Source: Bacillus methanolicus | GTDB taxonomy: Bacteria > Bacillota > Bacilli > Bacillales > Cytobacillaceae | DNA length: 64,000 nt | Assembly: GCF_008764295.1 (NCBI RefSeq) | Contig: NZ_VTQX01000001.1 | Coordinates: forward strand, 62,001 to 126,000 | Reading direction: 5' to 3' | Shown: one piece after another, positions 17,781-27,947 of the stretch | Layout: the number at the start of each line of letters is the position of its first letter | Numbering within the stretch: the stretch's first letter is position 1 | Notes under the pieces: model-generated | What the model saw: only the letters and a program-made list of their open reading frames with translations | What the model was told of the DNA's origin: nothing | Database searches by the model: none | Position numbers and translations under genes: made by a program

Positions 17781-18862
17781 CTCGTCTCCTCTTTTCGCTC
17801 CTTTGCACGTAGTTGTCCACATGCAGCATCAATATCATGTCCTTGTTCTCTTCTTATCGTTACGTTGACACCATGCTGCTTTAATGTTTTTTCAAATAAG
17901 AAAATTTGTTCCTTTGGAGTTCTTACATAATCTCTTTCAGGCACATAATTTACTGGAATTAAATTGACATGACATTTGATTCCTTTAATCAGTTTTGCGA
18001 GCTCTTCCGCATGCTCCACTTGGTCATTTACGCCACCGAATAATCCATATTCGAAGCTGACCCTGCGACCTGTTTTGTTAATATAATACTTAACAGCTTC
18101 CATCAATTCCGGCAGCTTATAAGCACGGTTTATCGGCATTAACCTACTTCTAATCTCCGTATTTGGGGCATGAAGGGAAATGGCGAAATTGATTTGTAAG
18201 TTTTCGTCTGCAAATTTATAGATCTTAGGAATAATTCCACTTGTTGAAACCGTTATATGGCGAGCACCAATGTTCAAACCTTTGTCATGGTTGATAATCT
18301 TTAAAAAGGACATCATCGAATCAAAATTATCAAACGGTTCACCAATTCCCATAATGACAACAGAGCTGACGCGCTCATCCGTTTCGTCAAGAGCCTGTTG
18401 CACCTTTACCACTTGGGAAACTATTTCACCCGCTTCGAGATTTCTTTTTAATCCACCTAAAGTTGAGGCGCAAAATGTACAACCAATCCGACATCCGACC
18501 TGTGTCGTAACACAAACTGAATTACCATATTCATGGCGCATGAGGACCGTCTCAATTGAATATCCATCATGAAGCTCAAACAAAAATTTAATCGTTCCAT
18601 CTGAAGATGTTTGCTGAATCAATGTATTTAATGTTGTGATCGTGAAATGCTCAGCAAGTTTTTCCCGTAAACCTTTTGAAAGATTCGTCATGTCCTCAAA
18701 GGTCGTGATTCTTTTTGTATAAAGCCAGTCAAAAATTTGTTCTCCTCTAAATCCCTTTTCGTTGCGTTCCACTAACCATTCTTTCAATTCATGTAACTGT
18801 AAGGAATAAATGGATGGTTTCTGCTCGGTTGTTTGTTTCTTCACTCTTGTTGTTTGTTCCAC
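17777..18862 (-). CDS. rlmN: 23S rRNA (A2503-C2)/tRNA (A37-C2) methyltransferase RlmN
   Basis: RlmN is a radical-SAM enzyme that methylates C2 of adenine 2503 in 23S rRNA and of A37 in some tRNAs. The 361-residue protein has the 4Fe-4S motif CRIGCTFC (C124, C128, C131) and the mechanistic cysteines C117 (SVCVTT) and C348 (DIDAACGQL). The start is GTG. It lies 72 bp after rsmB and overlaps prpC by four bases, so an rRNA-modification gene is translationally linked to a signalling pair. Confidence 0.97.
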   Translation of the reverse strand: MEQTTRVKKQTTEQKPSIYSLQLHELKEWLVERNEKGFRGEQIFDWLYTKRITTFEDMTNLSKGLREKLAEHFTITTLNTLIQQTSSDGTIKFLFELHDGYSIETVLMRHEYGNSVCVTTQVGCRIGCTFCASTLGGLKRNLEAGEIVSQVVKVQQALDETDERVSSVVIMGIGEPFDNFDSMMSFLKIINHDKGLNIGARHITVSTSGIIPKIYKFADENLQINFAISLHAPNTEIRSRLMPINRAYKLPELMEAVKYYINKTGRRVSFEYGLFGGVNDQVEHAEELAKLIKGIKCHVNLIPVNYVPERDYVRTPKEQIFLFEKTLKQHGVNVTIRREQGHDIDAACGQLRAKERKEETR

Positions 18863-18934
18863 TTCCTACACCTTCTTTCTTTGCCTATACATCAACATTG
18901 TATCTGTTTATCGCGATTCATAAACGGTTATCTT

Positions 18935-20281
18935 TCATTCAGTCTTCTTGAGTGCTGCAATATAAAATCCATCCGACCCAAAATCCTGCGGCAAAATTTG
19001 TATTGAAAACCGATCACAAAGCGCTTTAATCGCTTTAGGAAGTCGCTCTGCCAATGTATGATCACCACTAAATTTTTTATTCTCATTTAAAAACTTCTCG
19101 ATGACAGAGGCGTTTTCTGCATCATCAACTGTACATGTACTATAAACAAGAATACCACCTTTTTTCAACAATGGAGCAACAGAATTCAGAAGCTCGAGTT
19201 GAATCCGTTGAAGGTGTTGAACATCTTGTTCGTTTTTTGTGTACTTCATATCCGGTTTTCTCCTCATTACGCCAAAACCTGAGCATGGAGCATCAAGGAG
19301 AATGCGGTCAAAGCTTTCTTCAGGGAAGTGTTCTCCTGCTTTACGACTGTCCAAAGCCTTTGTTTCAATATTTTCCAATCCAAGCCGTTTGGCGTTTTGC
19401 GCAATCAGTTTTACTTTATGTTCATGAAGATCTAATGAGATGACTCGCCCTGTTTGTTCAAGCTTCTCCGCGATATGTGTTGTCTTTCCACCAGGTGCTG
19501 CACAAGCATCCAATACTATCTCATCTTGTTTTACTCCTAATGCATAGGCGACAATCATCGAGCTCTCATCCTGAATGGTCAGCAATCCTTCCTTGAAGGG
19601 CATTGAGTTAGCTAAGTTCCCTTTTAAACACCTGATTGCTTCTGGAATGACAGAGCTTCTTTCAACTTGATAGCCCTCTTCCTCAAGCATTTTAAAACAT
19701 GCTTCCCAATTTGTTTTTGTCGTATTAATTCGAGCTGTTTGCAAAGGCGCCGTTAAATTAAGTTCGCACATTTCCTTCGCCTGCTCATAACCTAATTGTT
19801 TGACCCACCTTTTAACGAGCCAGAGCGGATGACTTGTACTAATTGAAAGGCGATGGGTAGGATCACTTATCTCTTCCAAACTAGGAACACCCTCGCGTTG
19901 GATCGTCCTTAAAACCCCATTGACCATACTAGCAATCCCTTTATGTCCACGCTTTTTAGCAATTTCAACAGCTTCAAAAATAGCAGCTCGATCAGGTATT
20001 TTATCTAAGTAAATCATTTGATAAATCGTCAATCTTAGCAATTGCTTTACCCATGGTTCGAGTTTATGTGCTTTTTTTAAAAATGGCTCCATGTAGTAAT
20101 CCAGTGTCATTCTGCGCTGTAATGTACCATAGACCAACTCTGTTAATAATCCTATATCTTTTGGGTTAATCTGATTTTTCTTAATCTCGCTATTTAACAG
20201 AAGGTTACTATACGATTGATTTTTTTCAATCTGATCTAATATTCTAAGTGCACCTTCTCTAACATTGTTTTGCTGACCCAT
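18935..20281 (-). CDS. rsmB: 16S rRNA (C967-C5) methyltransferase RsmB
   Basis: RsmB methylates C967 of 16S rRNA. The 448-residue protein has an N-terminal NusB-like RNA-binding domain (about 1-140) and a SAM methyltransferase domain with DACAAPGGKTTHIAE, the motif IV cysteine in LLDAPCSGFG, and the catalytic cysteine in VYSTCTVDDAEN. It starts one base after the fmt stop region, with SD GGAGAA inside fmt. Order def-fmt-rsmB-rlmN as in B. subtilis. Confidence 0.97.
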   Translation of the reverse strand: MGQQNNVREGALRILDQIEKNQSYSNLLLNSEIKKNQINPKDIGLLTELVYGTLQRRMTLDYYMEPFLKKAHKLEPWVKQLLRLTIYQMIYLDKIPDRAAIFEAVEIAKKRGHKGIASMVNGVLRTIQREGVPSLEEISDPTHRLSISTSHPLWLVKRWVKQLGYEQAKEMCELNLTAPLQTARINTTKTNWEACFKMLEEEGYQVERSSVIPEAIRCLKGNLANSMPFKEGLLTIQDESSMIVAYALGVKQDEIVLDACAAPGGKTTHIAEKLEQTGRVISLDLHEHKVKLIAQNAKRLGLENIETKALDSRKAGEHFPEESFDRILLDAPCSGFGVMRRKPDMKYTKNEQDVQHLQRIQLELLNSVAPLLKKGGILVYSTCTVDDAENASVIEKFLNENKKFSGDHTLAERLPKAIKALCDRFSIQILPQDFGSDGFYIAALKKTE

Positions 20282-20282
20282 T

Positions 20283-21221
20283 CTATTCTCCTAATCTGTC
20301 TCCAACCGCTAGCTTTGCTCCTCTTAAAAAATCGCTAGCTTTCATACGTTTTTTTCCAGAAGGCTGGAGTTCGATAATTTTCACAGCTGTTTTATTCCCC
20401 GTTGCAACAACAAAACCATCCTCTTCAATGGCAATAATTTCTCCTGACTGTTGCTCTGAGGCGATTGCGTATTTTTCGACCCACCAAATTTTCATTACTG
20501 CGCCTTCGTGCGTCGTATAAGCAACTGGCCAAGGATTAAATCCTCTCACATGGTTATAAATAGCTTCTCCCGTTTTTGACCAATCAATCTTCTCTTGCTC
20601 ACGTTTAATCGTATAAGCAAAAGTAGCCAATGCTTCGTTTTGCGGAACGGCTTGCAATTCCCCTTTTAAAAGTTTGGGCAATGTCTCAGATAGCAGCTTC
20701 GCTCCTGCAGCACTTAGTTTATCGTGCAACGAGCCGACCGTATCCGTTTCAGTGATCGGTACTTCCACCTGTGTAAGCATATCTCCTGCATCAAGTTTTT
20801 CCACCATATACATAATCGTAATACCCGTTTTCTCTTTTCCTTCGACGATTGCGTAATGCATCGGGGCTCCTCCCCGTAATTCAGGTAAAAGAGAAGCATG
20901 AACATTAATACAGCCAAACTTCGGTGCCTCCAGTAAGGACTTCGGTAAAATCTGACCAAAGGCCGCTGTTATAATTAAGTCGGGCTGAAGAGCCAAAATT
21001 GGTTCCAGCGCTTCTGGTTGACGGATTTTTTCCGGCTGATGGACAGGAATACCATGTTTCTCCGCTTCTACTTTTACTGGTGGCGGCGTCAATAGCTTTT
21101 TACGCCCCACAGGACGGTCTGGTTGCGTGACTACTCCGACTACTTCATAGCCATCTTCGATAATTTGCTGTAATACAGGTACAGAAAAATCAGGCGTTCC
21201 CATAAATACGACTTTAGTCAT
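20283..21221 (-). CDS. fmt: Methionyl-tRNA formyltransferase
   Basis: Fmt formylates initiator Met-tRNA using 10-formyltetrahydrofolate. The 312-residue protein begins [17 protein letters not shown] and shows the catalytic N-H-D set ([21 protein letters not shown] and the later D in LDAGDML). The C-terminal OB-like domain contacts tRNA. It overlaps def by eight bases; the pair adds and later removes the formyl group. Confidence 0.97.
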   Translation of the reverse strand: MTKVVFMGTPDFSVPVLQQIIEDGYEVVGVVTQPDRPVGRKKLLTPPPVKVEAEKHGIPVHQPEKIRQPEALEPILALQPDLIITAAFGQILPKSLLEAPKFGCINVHASLLPELRGGAPMHYAIVEGKEKTGITIMYMVEKLDAGDMLTQVEVPITETDTVGSLHDKLSAAGAKLLSETLPKLLKGELQAVPQNEALATFAYTIKREQEKIDWSKTGEAIYNHVRGFNPWPVAYTTHEGAVMKIWWVEKYAIASEQQSGEIIAIEEDGFVVATGNKTAVKIIELQPSGKKRMKASDFLRGAKLAVGDRLGE

Positions 21222-21702
21222 TTTGCTCCACTTCCTCTAACTCTTCTTCATCTAAATATTTGCTGACCTTTGATGTGAATAAAATCCCATGAAGATGGTC
21301 AATTTCATGTTGAATGGCACGAGCTAAATAATCTTCCGCTTCCATGATAAATGGCTTGCCTTTGCGATCATATGCCTTTATTTTCACATAATATGGTCGC
21401 AACACTTCTCCATATAGTCCCGGAAAGCTCAAACAGCCTTCGATTCCATTTTGTTCTCCGGACGTTTCTAGAATTTCCGGATTAATCAGTTCAATTGTGC
21501 CTGACTCATCATCTATATCAACGATTGCGATCTGCTTGTTCACACCTATTTGCGGTGCGGCAAGACCAACACCATCAAATTCGATCATCGTTTCATACAT
21601 ATCAGTTAAGAGCTTTGCTAATTTTTTATCAAATGTCTTTACTGGCTCACAAACCTGCTCTAATATTTCAGCAGGATATGTCACAATTGCTTTTACAGTC
21701 AA
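21214..21702 (-). CDS. def: Peptide deformylase
   Basis: Def removes the N-formyl group from nascent proteins. The 162-residue metalloprotein has the three family motifs [18 protein letters not shown] (metal Cys) and QHEIDHLHG (metal His pair and catalytic Glu). The start is TTG ([16 protein letters not shown]), set by GGAGG seven bases before it; the neighbouring ATG runs into a stop at once. Last shared member with priA upstream and fmt downstream. Confidence 0.96.
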   Translation of the reverse strand: MTVKAIVTYPAEILEQVCEPVKTFDKKLAKLLTDMYETMIEFDGVGLAAPQIGVNKQIAIVDIDDESGTIELINPEILETSGEQNGIEGCLSFPGLYGEVLRPYYVKIKAYDRKGKPFIMEAEDYLARAIQHEIDHLHGILFTSKVSKYLDEEELEEVEQND

Positions 21703-21823
21703 ATCATTTCCTCCATAAACCTTTTTATTATAGCAATGCTTTAATAAAATTATTTTTTGCCTTCAATCCATCGTAAAATTAAGACCAAGATTTAAACCTT
21801 CTTGAATGATTCCTGATATTCCT

Positions 21824-24223
21824 CTACATTAATATATAGGGATTAACATCAATGGAAATTTGTAATCCCTTCGAGGCGATATCCTGTTGATAATGGTCAA
21901 GAATCGTTTTTAATGCATTGTTTAATTGTGGTTCACGTTTGTATTTTATCAAACATTGGTAGCGATATCTATTTTTGATCCGTGAAATAGGGGAAACAAC
22001 AGGGCCGAGAACATGCGCTTCATTCGATAGCTTTGATTGTACAAACTTCGCTATTTTATCGGTTACCGATGCCACCATTGCTACATTTTCATGGGAAACA
22101 GTGATAAGTGCAATATAATAATAAGGTGGATATTGACGAGCCTTGCGAACCGTCATTTCCCGTTCAAAAAAACGATCATAATTTTGTTCTGCTGCCAGCT
22201 CAATACTATAATGCTCTGGCGTATAAGTTTGAATGATGACTTCACCTGGTAGCAAATGTCTCCCAGCTCTTCCACTCACCTGTGTTAACAGCTGAAACGT
22301 TTTTTCAGAGGAACGAAAATCAGGCAAGTGCAGCATTGTGTCTGCCGAAAGAACACCAACTAAGGTAATGTTGGGAAAATCAAGCCCTTTGGCGATCATC
22401 TGCGTACCAAGTAAAATATCAGCTTTCCCTTCCTCAAATTCTGTTAACAAGCGCTCATGTGCCCCCTTACGGCTTGTTGTATCCACATCCATTCTAATCA
22501 CTTTTGCTTCTGGGAGAATTTTCCCTAATTCTTCTTCTACTTTTTGTGTACCTGTTCCAAAATAGCGAATATGTTCGCTATCACATTCTGGACATCGGTT
22601 CGGTACAGAAGCTTCATAACCGCAATAATGGCACTTCATCTGCTGACTATAGCGATGATATGTCAAGGATATATCACAATTAGGGCAATTTGCCACATAA
22701 CCACAATCGCGACACATAACGAAAGATGAGTGTCCGCGTTTATTTAAAAACAACACGATCTGCTCTTTTTTTTCAAGTCGTTCCTTTAAGCCCTCGATCA
22801 ATGCTCTCGAAAACATAGAACGATTTCCGTCTCGGAGCTCTTCTCTCATATCGACAATCTGAACAGAGGGAAGCGATTGATTATTCATCCGATTAGACAA
22901 TGTTAGCAGCTTGTAAACTCCCTTTTGCGCCCGAGCAAACGTTTCTAATGTTGGAGTTGCACTTCCTAAAATAACGGGACATTGATAAAATTGCGACCTT
23001 TTAATAGCTACATCTCTAGCATGATACCGGGGATTATCCTCCTGTTTATAGCTTGTTTCATGTTCCTCATCGATTATAATGATGCCTAAATTTTCAAATG
23101 GAGCGAAAATGGCTGAGCGCGCTCCGACGACGACCTTTACTTCTTTTCGCTCGATTCTACGCCATTCATCATATTTTTCCCCTGACGATAATCCACTATG
23201 AAGAACTGCTACTTCATCACCAAAGCGACCTTTAAACCTTTTGACCATTTGCGGTGTTAAAGAAATCTCAGGAACGAGCACGATCGCTTCCTTCCCTTTC
23301 TCCAGAACCCGTTGAATGGATTGGAGATAGATTTCCGTTTTTCCACTCCCAGTAACCCCATATAATAAAAAAACCTGCTGACGTTCCTCTTCAACCGTTG
23401 CTAGAATGGGAGAGATTGCTTTTTCTTGTTCCTTCGTCAATGGAAAAGGCTCCGTTTTTGCAAATACGCGATCTTCAAACGGATCTCGATACACTTCCAT
23501 TTCCTTTTCTTGCAAAATCCCTTTTTTTATAAGACTTTTAACCGTTGATGCAGAAACGTTGAAAAGGGAGAGAATTTCCCTAAGTTGAACAGGCTCATGT
23601 TTTTCAATAAAGAAATCAATGATTTGCCTCTGTTTTTCCGCAGTGGTAACCAAGCTTGCTTTCGCCTGTTCGAGTGCCACTTTATCCAATAATGGTGAAA
23701 GATATTTTACCTTTTTCTTTTTCACGCGTTCCTTCACTTCATATATGACTTCTATAGATCCATTGGCTGCTTCTCTTTGCAATATACTAAAAAAAGCATC
23801 CGCATCGTTCCACAAAATCGTGTCACTCTCTTGGAAAAGTGGCTGCAGTTTCGTTGGCAAGTTTTCTAACGGTGCAATCCTCCTAATCTTTTTTTCATAT
23901 TTTGCTTTCAAAGCAGCTGGAAGCATCACTTGAAATGCAGATATTTTGTAAGAAAGGGTCTCCTCTGTTAACCATTCACCAAGACTAAGCAATTCCTGGT
24001 TTAACACAGGGGCCAGATCCATCGGCTCGACAATTTCCTTTAACTTAGAAAAAGCCGACTTTTCTTGAACTTCCACAACAAACCCTTGAAGCGTTCTCGG
24101 GCCAAAAGGAACGACAACACGCATCCCTGGTTTAATCACATTTTCGAAAGCAGCTGGAATTTTATAGTCAAAGGGACGATCCGTCTGCTTAGCTGGAACA
24201 TCGACTATTACTTTAGCAATCAT
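21824..24223 (-). CDS. priA: Primosomal protein N' (replication restart helicase PriA)
   Basis: PriA recognises stalled forks and D-loops and reloads the replicative helicase. The 799-residue protein has a 3'-end-binding domain (1-110), winged helix, helicase motif I GVTGSGKTEIY and motif II DEEH, followed by eight zinc-binding cysteines in CRDCGYVANCPNCD and CHYCGYEASVPNRCPEC. The C-terminal half contains QVSGRAGR. It overlaps coaBC by 11 bp. coaBC-priA-def-fmt is the conserved order. Confidence 0.97.
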   Translation of the reverse strand: MIAKVIVDVPAKQTDRPFDYKIPAAFENVIKPGMRVVVPFGPRTLQGFVVEVQEKSAFSKLKEIVEPMDLAPVLNQELLSLGEWLTEETLSYKISAFQVMLPAALKAKYEKKIRRIAPLENLPTKLQPLFQESDTILWNDADAFFSILQREAANGSIEVIYEVKERVKKKKVKYLSPLLDKVALEQAKASLVTTAEKQRQIIDFFIEKHEPVQLREILSLFNVSASTVKSLIKKGILQEKEMEVYRDPFEDRVFAKTEPFPLTKEQEKAISPILATVEEERQQVFLLYGVTGSGKTEIYLQSIQRVLEKGKEAIVLVPEISLTPQMVKRFKGRFGDEVAVLHSGLSSGEKYDEWRRIERKEVKVVVGARSAIFAPFENLGIIIIDEEHETSYKQEDNPRYHARDVAIKRSQFYQCPVILGSATPTLETFARAQKGVYKLLTLSNRMNNQSLPSVQIVDMREELRDGNRSMFSRALIEGLKERLEKKEQIVLFLNKRGHSSFVMCRDCGYVANCPNCDISLTYHRYSQQMKCHYCGYEASVPNRCPECDSEHIRYFGTGTQKVEEELGKILPEAKVIRMDVDTTSRKGAHERLLTEFEEGKADILLGTQMIAKGLDFPNITLVGVLSADTMLHLPDFRSSEKTFQLLTQVSGRAGRHLLPGEVIIQTYTPEHYSIELAAEQNYDRFFEREMTVRKARQYPPYYYIALITVSHENVAMVASVTDKIAKFVQSKLSNEAHVLGPVVSPISRIKNRYRYQCLIKYKREPQLNNALKTILDHYQQDIASKGLQISIDVNPYILM

Positions 24224-25430
24224 TTTTTGTCGCCACCTCTAAAATTTTAGCCGCCTCTACTAAAATTTTTCTAGCAACCTCCTGCTTTGACAGGATTGGG
24301 AGCTCTAAACTTGAACCGTCCTTCTTGTAAATGGTCACGATATTCGTGTCTGTAGCGAAACCAGCTCCTCGTTCCTTCACATTATTCGCAACGATCATAT
24401 CCGCGTTTTTCTTTTCTAGCTTTGCCCGGGCATATTCCTCGACACGATTAGTTTCCGCTGCAAAGCCGATGAGAATTTGATCCTTTTTCTCGTTGCCTAA
24501 TTGCTGCAGGATATCCTTTGTTCTTTCTAATTCAAGCACTTCTGCCCCGTCTTTCTTTTTAACCTTATCATCGTAAGCTATTTTCGGCCGGTAATCAGCA
24601 ACTGCAGCCGTTTTAATAACAATATCTGTTGAGCTGTACTCTCCCATAACAGCATTAAACATATCTTCAGCACTCTCAACAGAGATAAACCGTACACCCT
24701 TTGGCACTTGTAGAGAAACAGGTCCAGAAATTAAGACTACTTCTGCACCAAAACGAACAGCTTCCTCTGCAATTGCATACCCCATTTTTCCGCTAGAATG
24801 GTTTGTAATATATCGCACTGGATCAATTTTTTCACGAGTTGGACCGGCTGTAACCACTATTTTTTTTCCACTTAAAATGGATGGCTGCGGCTTAAAAAAA
24901 GCAGTGATTAACTCAACAATTTTTTCCGGTTCTTCTAAGCGACCTCTACCGACATAGCCACAAGCTAAATAGCCCTCATTCGGTTCAATAAATTGATAAC
25001 CAAAGCGATGAAGTGTTTCGATATTTTTTTGAACAGCAGGATGCTCATACATATGGACATTCATCGCAGGGGCGACCCACACTGGAGAAGTTGCCGCTAA
25101 AAGCGTTGTCGAAATCATATTATCAGCAATGCCATTGGCTATTTTTCCGATAATATTCGCAGTTGCTGGGGCAATTAAAACCAAATCGGCCCAGTCTGCT
25201 AAATCAATATGAGCGATCACTTTAGAATCCTTTTCATCAAATGTATCTATATACACATCATTTCTTGATAAAGCTTGAAAGGTCAAAGGAGTGACAAACT
25301 TCGCTGCTGACTCACTAAGGATTACCTTCACTTCTGCACCAGCTTGCGTGAGCTTGCTCGTTAACGCAGCCGCTTTATAGACTGCTATTCCGCCCGTTAC
25401 GCAAAGCAAAACTTTTTTTCCATTCAACAT
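24213..25430 (-). CDS. coaBC: Bifunctional phosphopantothenoylcysteine decarboxylase/phosphopantothenate-cysteine ligase
   Basis: CoaBC makes 4'-phosphopantetheine for CoA, joining cysteine to 4'-phosphopantothenate (CoaB) and decarboxylating the product (CoaC). The N-terminal FMN domain (about 1-185) ends in the active-site loop EGYLACGYVGRGRL. The C-terminal ligase domain starts near GPTREKIDPVRYITNHSSGKMG. I use the ATG at 25430 (MLNGKKVLLCVTGG) with GGAGG upstream, giving 405 residues; the frame is open 24 codons further but without a ribosome site. It heads the long operon running to rpe. Confidence 0.96.
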   Translation of the reverse strand: MLNGKKVLLCVTGGIAVYKAAALTSKLTQAGAEVKVILSESAAKFVTPLTFQALSRNDVYIDTFDEKDSKVIAHIDLADWADLVLIAPATANIIGKIANGIADNMISTTLLAATSPVWVAPAMNVHMYEHPAVQKNIETLHRFGYQFIEPNEGYLACGYVGRGRLEEPEKIVELITAFFKPQPSILSGKKIVVTAGPTREKIDPVRYITNHSSGKMGYAIAEEAVRFGAEVVLISGPVSLQVPKGVRFISVESAEDMFNAVMGEYSSTDIVIKTAAVADYRPKIAYDDKVKKKDGAEVLELERTKDILQQLGNEKKDQILIGFAAETNRVEEYARAKLEKKNADMIVANNVKERGAGFATDTNIVTIYKKDGSSLELPILSKQEVARKILVEAAKILEVATKNDC

Positions 25431-25463
25431 TTTTCCTTCCTCCGTCACAGATCTCTTTCTTTC

Positions 25464-25492
25464 ATTATGCAAGAATTGTCGTTTTATTGCAT
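25464..25492 (-). promoter_or_regulatory. Candidate promoter of the coaBC-to-rpe operon
   Basis: ATGCAA, 17 bp, CATAAT, with an upstream TG (TTGCATAAT) that gives an extended -10. It lies downstream of two hairpins that should stop rpoZ transcripts, so a promoter is expected here. Confidence 0.38.
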
Positions 25493-25513
25493 CTTTTAGC
25501 AAAGATATTCCTT

Positions 25514-25558
25514 AAAAACCTGATTTGACAATGGTCATTTGTCTCTCAAAGCAGGTTT
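25514..25558 (-). terminator. Second, imperfect hairpin between rpoZ and coaBC
   Basis: AAACCTG/CAGGTTT with TTTGA/TCAAA and an inner GACAA/TTGTC form a long interrupted stem, followed by TTTTTAAGG on the minus strand. It may back up the rpoZ terminator or act as a leader element for coaBC. Confidence 0.42.
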
Positions 25559-25584
25559 CCCATTGAACAACATCATCCTGAAAT

Positions 25585-25612
25585 AAAAAACAACCTATCT
25601 CTAGGTTGTTTT
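25585..25612 (-). terminator. Terminator of the yloC-remA-gmk-rpoZ operon
   Basis: Eleven-bp perfect stem AAAACAACCTA/TAGGTTGTTTT with a 4-nt loop and TTTTTT on the minus strand, 53 bp past the rpoZ stop. Confidence 0.82.
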
Positions 25613-25665
25613 AAATATTTGGCGTTTTACCCACCTTCAGATGAGTAAAATTGTACGGCAAAATA

Positions 25666-25884
25666 CTAGTTAGTGGCCGTTTCTTCTTGATCGACAACTC
25701 GAAATGTCAGCTGATCAGCATGAATTTCTTCTAACGCTTTACCAACAGATTTATGAGAAACGTATTTTGTTAAATACGGTTGGGCGTCCTGTTGTAGGCG
25801 ACGAGCACGTTTTGCTGCCACTGAAACCAATGAGTACTTAGAGTCGATTTTTGTTAATAATGAGTCAATTGATGGGTATAGCAT
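25666..25884 (-). CDS. rpoZ: RNA polymerase omega subunit
   Basis: Omega helps fold and hold the beta-prime subunit. The 72-residue protein begins [30 protein letters not shown] and has the [15 protein letters not shown] segment of the family. It starts two bases after gmk; the order remA-gmk-rpoZ is conserved in Bacillaceae. Confidence 0.96.
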   Translation of the reverse strand: MLYPSIDSLLTKIDSKYSLVSVAAKRARRLQQDAQPYLTKYVSHKSVGKALEEIHADQLTFRVVDQEETATN

Positions 25885-25886
25885 AT

Positions 25887-26510
<624 letters not shown>

Positions 26511-26774
26511 CTACCCTTCATCCATAATTTCATCACGATCATTCAGTCGGGCTGCTACCGTTTCGGGTTGAACAGCTGAAAGTATCACATGGTCACTATC
26601 CATCACAATAACAGCTCGAGTCCTTCTTCCATAAGTGGCATCAATGAGCACACCTCTGTCTCTTGCATCCTGAATAATCCTTTTAATCGGAGCTGATTCT
26701 GGACTAACTATCGAAATGATTCGGTTTGCAGAAACAATATTTCCAAAACCGATGTTAATTAATTTAATTGACAT
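26511..26774 (-). CDS. remA: Extracellular matrix regulator RemA
   Basis: RemA is a small DNA-binding activator of biofilm matrix and osmoprotection genes in B. subtilis; it forms ring-like oligomers. The 87-residue protein ([32 protein letters not shown]) is nearly identical to the family over the [36 protein letters not shown] core. It sits between a YicC-family gene and gmk, the conserved setting. It has no recognisable helix-turn-helix, as is usual for RemA. Confidence 0.95.
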   Translation of the reverse strand: MSIKLINIGFGNIVSANRIISIVSPESAPIKRIIQDARDRGVLIDATYGRRTRAVIVMDSDHVILSAVQPETVAARLNDRDEIMDEG

Positions 26775-26834
26775 GCTTCCCCTCCATAATTCAGTTATTT
26801 ATTTTTACCTTGCTAGCCTATTTCTAAACCCGGA

Positions 26835-27710
26835 CTACTCTATATTTTGAACCTGCTCTTTCATTTTTTCGAGCAAGCTTTTCATCTCGACTACTTCTCT
26901 AGCAATACTTGAATCATTACCTTTTGAACCGATTGTATTCACTTCACGATTCATTTCCTGGAGGAGAAAATCCAATTTACGTCCAACTGGTTCAGTTAAA
27001 CTCATGATCTGATAAAATTGACTAATATGACTTTCTAATCTAGTCAATTCTTCATTAATATCTGCCTTATCTGCAAAAATCGCGATTTCATTCACCATTC
27101 TATCTTCATCGACGACACCATTGGTGAACTCCTCCATCCTTTTACGCAATCTTTCTCGATAAAGCTCAACAACCTGAGGAGCGTATTTTTTTAATAATGT
27201 GGTTTTTTCACTTAAAATATTTAATTGATTATGTAAGTCACTCTCGAGGACTTTTCCTTCTACTATACGCATCTGCTTCAATTGTGCAGCGGCATTTTCA
27301 ATTGCATGAAGAACCAATTGTTCCAGTTCTGGATTTCCTTCATGCCCTTCTTCGATCGAAATCAAATCTTCACGCAGTAAAAGATCCCGTAAAGAAAATG
27401 AATCTTCAAGCTTATACTTGTTCTGAATCGCTTTAATGGATTGAACATATTTATCAAGAAGGGGCCAATCTACAACCACATTAGAGGAAAGATGTCCTGT
27501 ACCTTCAACAGTCACAAATACTTCAATTCTTCCTCTTGTTACATGCTCGGCAATTTTTTTCTTTATTTTATCCTCGACCACAAGAAGCTGCCTAGGCATT
27601 CGTATATTGAACTCTAGAAAACGATGATTAACAGCTTTTATTTCTACTGTCACAGAACATGTCTCGAGTTCTGCTTTACTTCGACCAAAGCCTGTCATAC
27701 TAACGATCAT
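26835..27710 (-). CDS. yloC: YicC/YloC family endoribonuclease-like protein
   Basis: This is a YicC-family protein; members have been reported as RNases or RNA-decay factors, and the B. subtilis homologue is YloC. The start chosen is the ATG of MIVSMTGFGRSKAE, giving 291 residues; upstream in-frame codons lack family similarity, though the SD here (GGGTGTG) is poor. The C-terminus carries the family signature EELTRLESHISQF...GRKLDFLLQEMNREVNTIGSK followed by a conserved acidic-basic helix. First gene of the yloC-remA-gmk-rpoZ unit. Confidence 0.92.
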   Translation of the reverse strand: MIVSMTGFGRSKAELETCSVTVEIKAVNHRFLEFNIRMPRQLLVVEDKIKKKIAEHVTRGRIEVFVTVEGTGHLSSNVVVDWPLLDKYVQSIKAIQNKYKLEDSFSLRDLLLREDLISIEEGHEGNPELEQLVLHAIENAAAQLKQMRIVEGKVLESDLHNQLNILSEKTTLLKKYAPQVVELYRERLRKRMEEFTNGVVDEDRMVNEIAIFADKADINEELTRLESHISQFYQIMSLTEPVGRKLDFLLQEMNREVNTIGSKGNDSSIAREVVEMKSLLEKMKEQVQNIE

Positions 27711-27898
27711 AGCAACACACCCAATTTTTGATATTGAAAGGCCATGTTTAACAATAATGTTGATAAAAATTTGGGATTCATTCCGCAAAATCAAGGGCAA
27801 ATTTTAAAAGCAATGGCTTAACTAGCAAACAACTGCATCATAGCAAAGCTGATTAAACAGCTTACAGTCTACCTAAACTTCGCAAAACAGCCCATTGA

Positions 27899-27932
27899 AA
27901 AAGGCAATAGAGCAATTGCCCTATTACCTTTT
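27899..27932 (-). terminator. Terminator of the P-type ATPase gene
   Basis: In RNA a long continuous stem (AAAAGGUAAUAG...CUAUUGCCUUUU, with two G-U pairs) is followed by UUUUUC. It starts 16 bp after the gene's stop. Confidence 0.82.
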
Positions 27933-27947
27933 GGATTATAACATAGT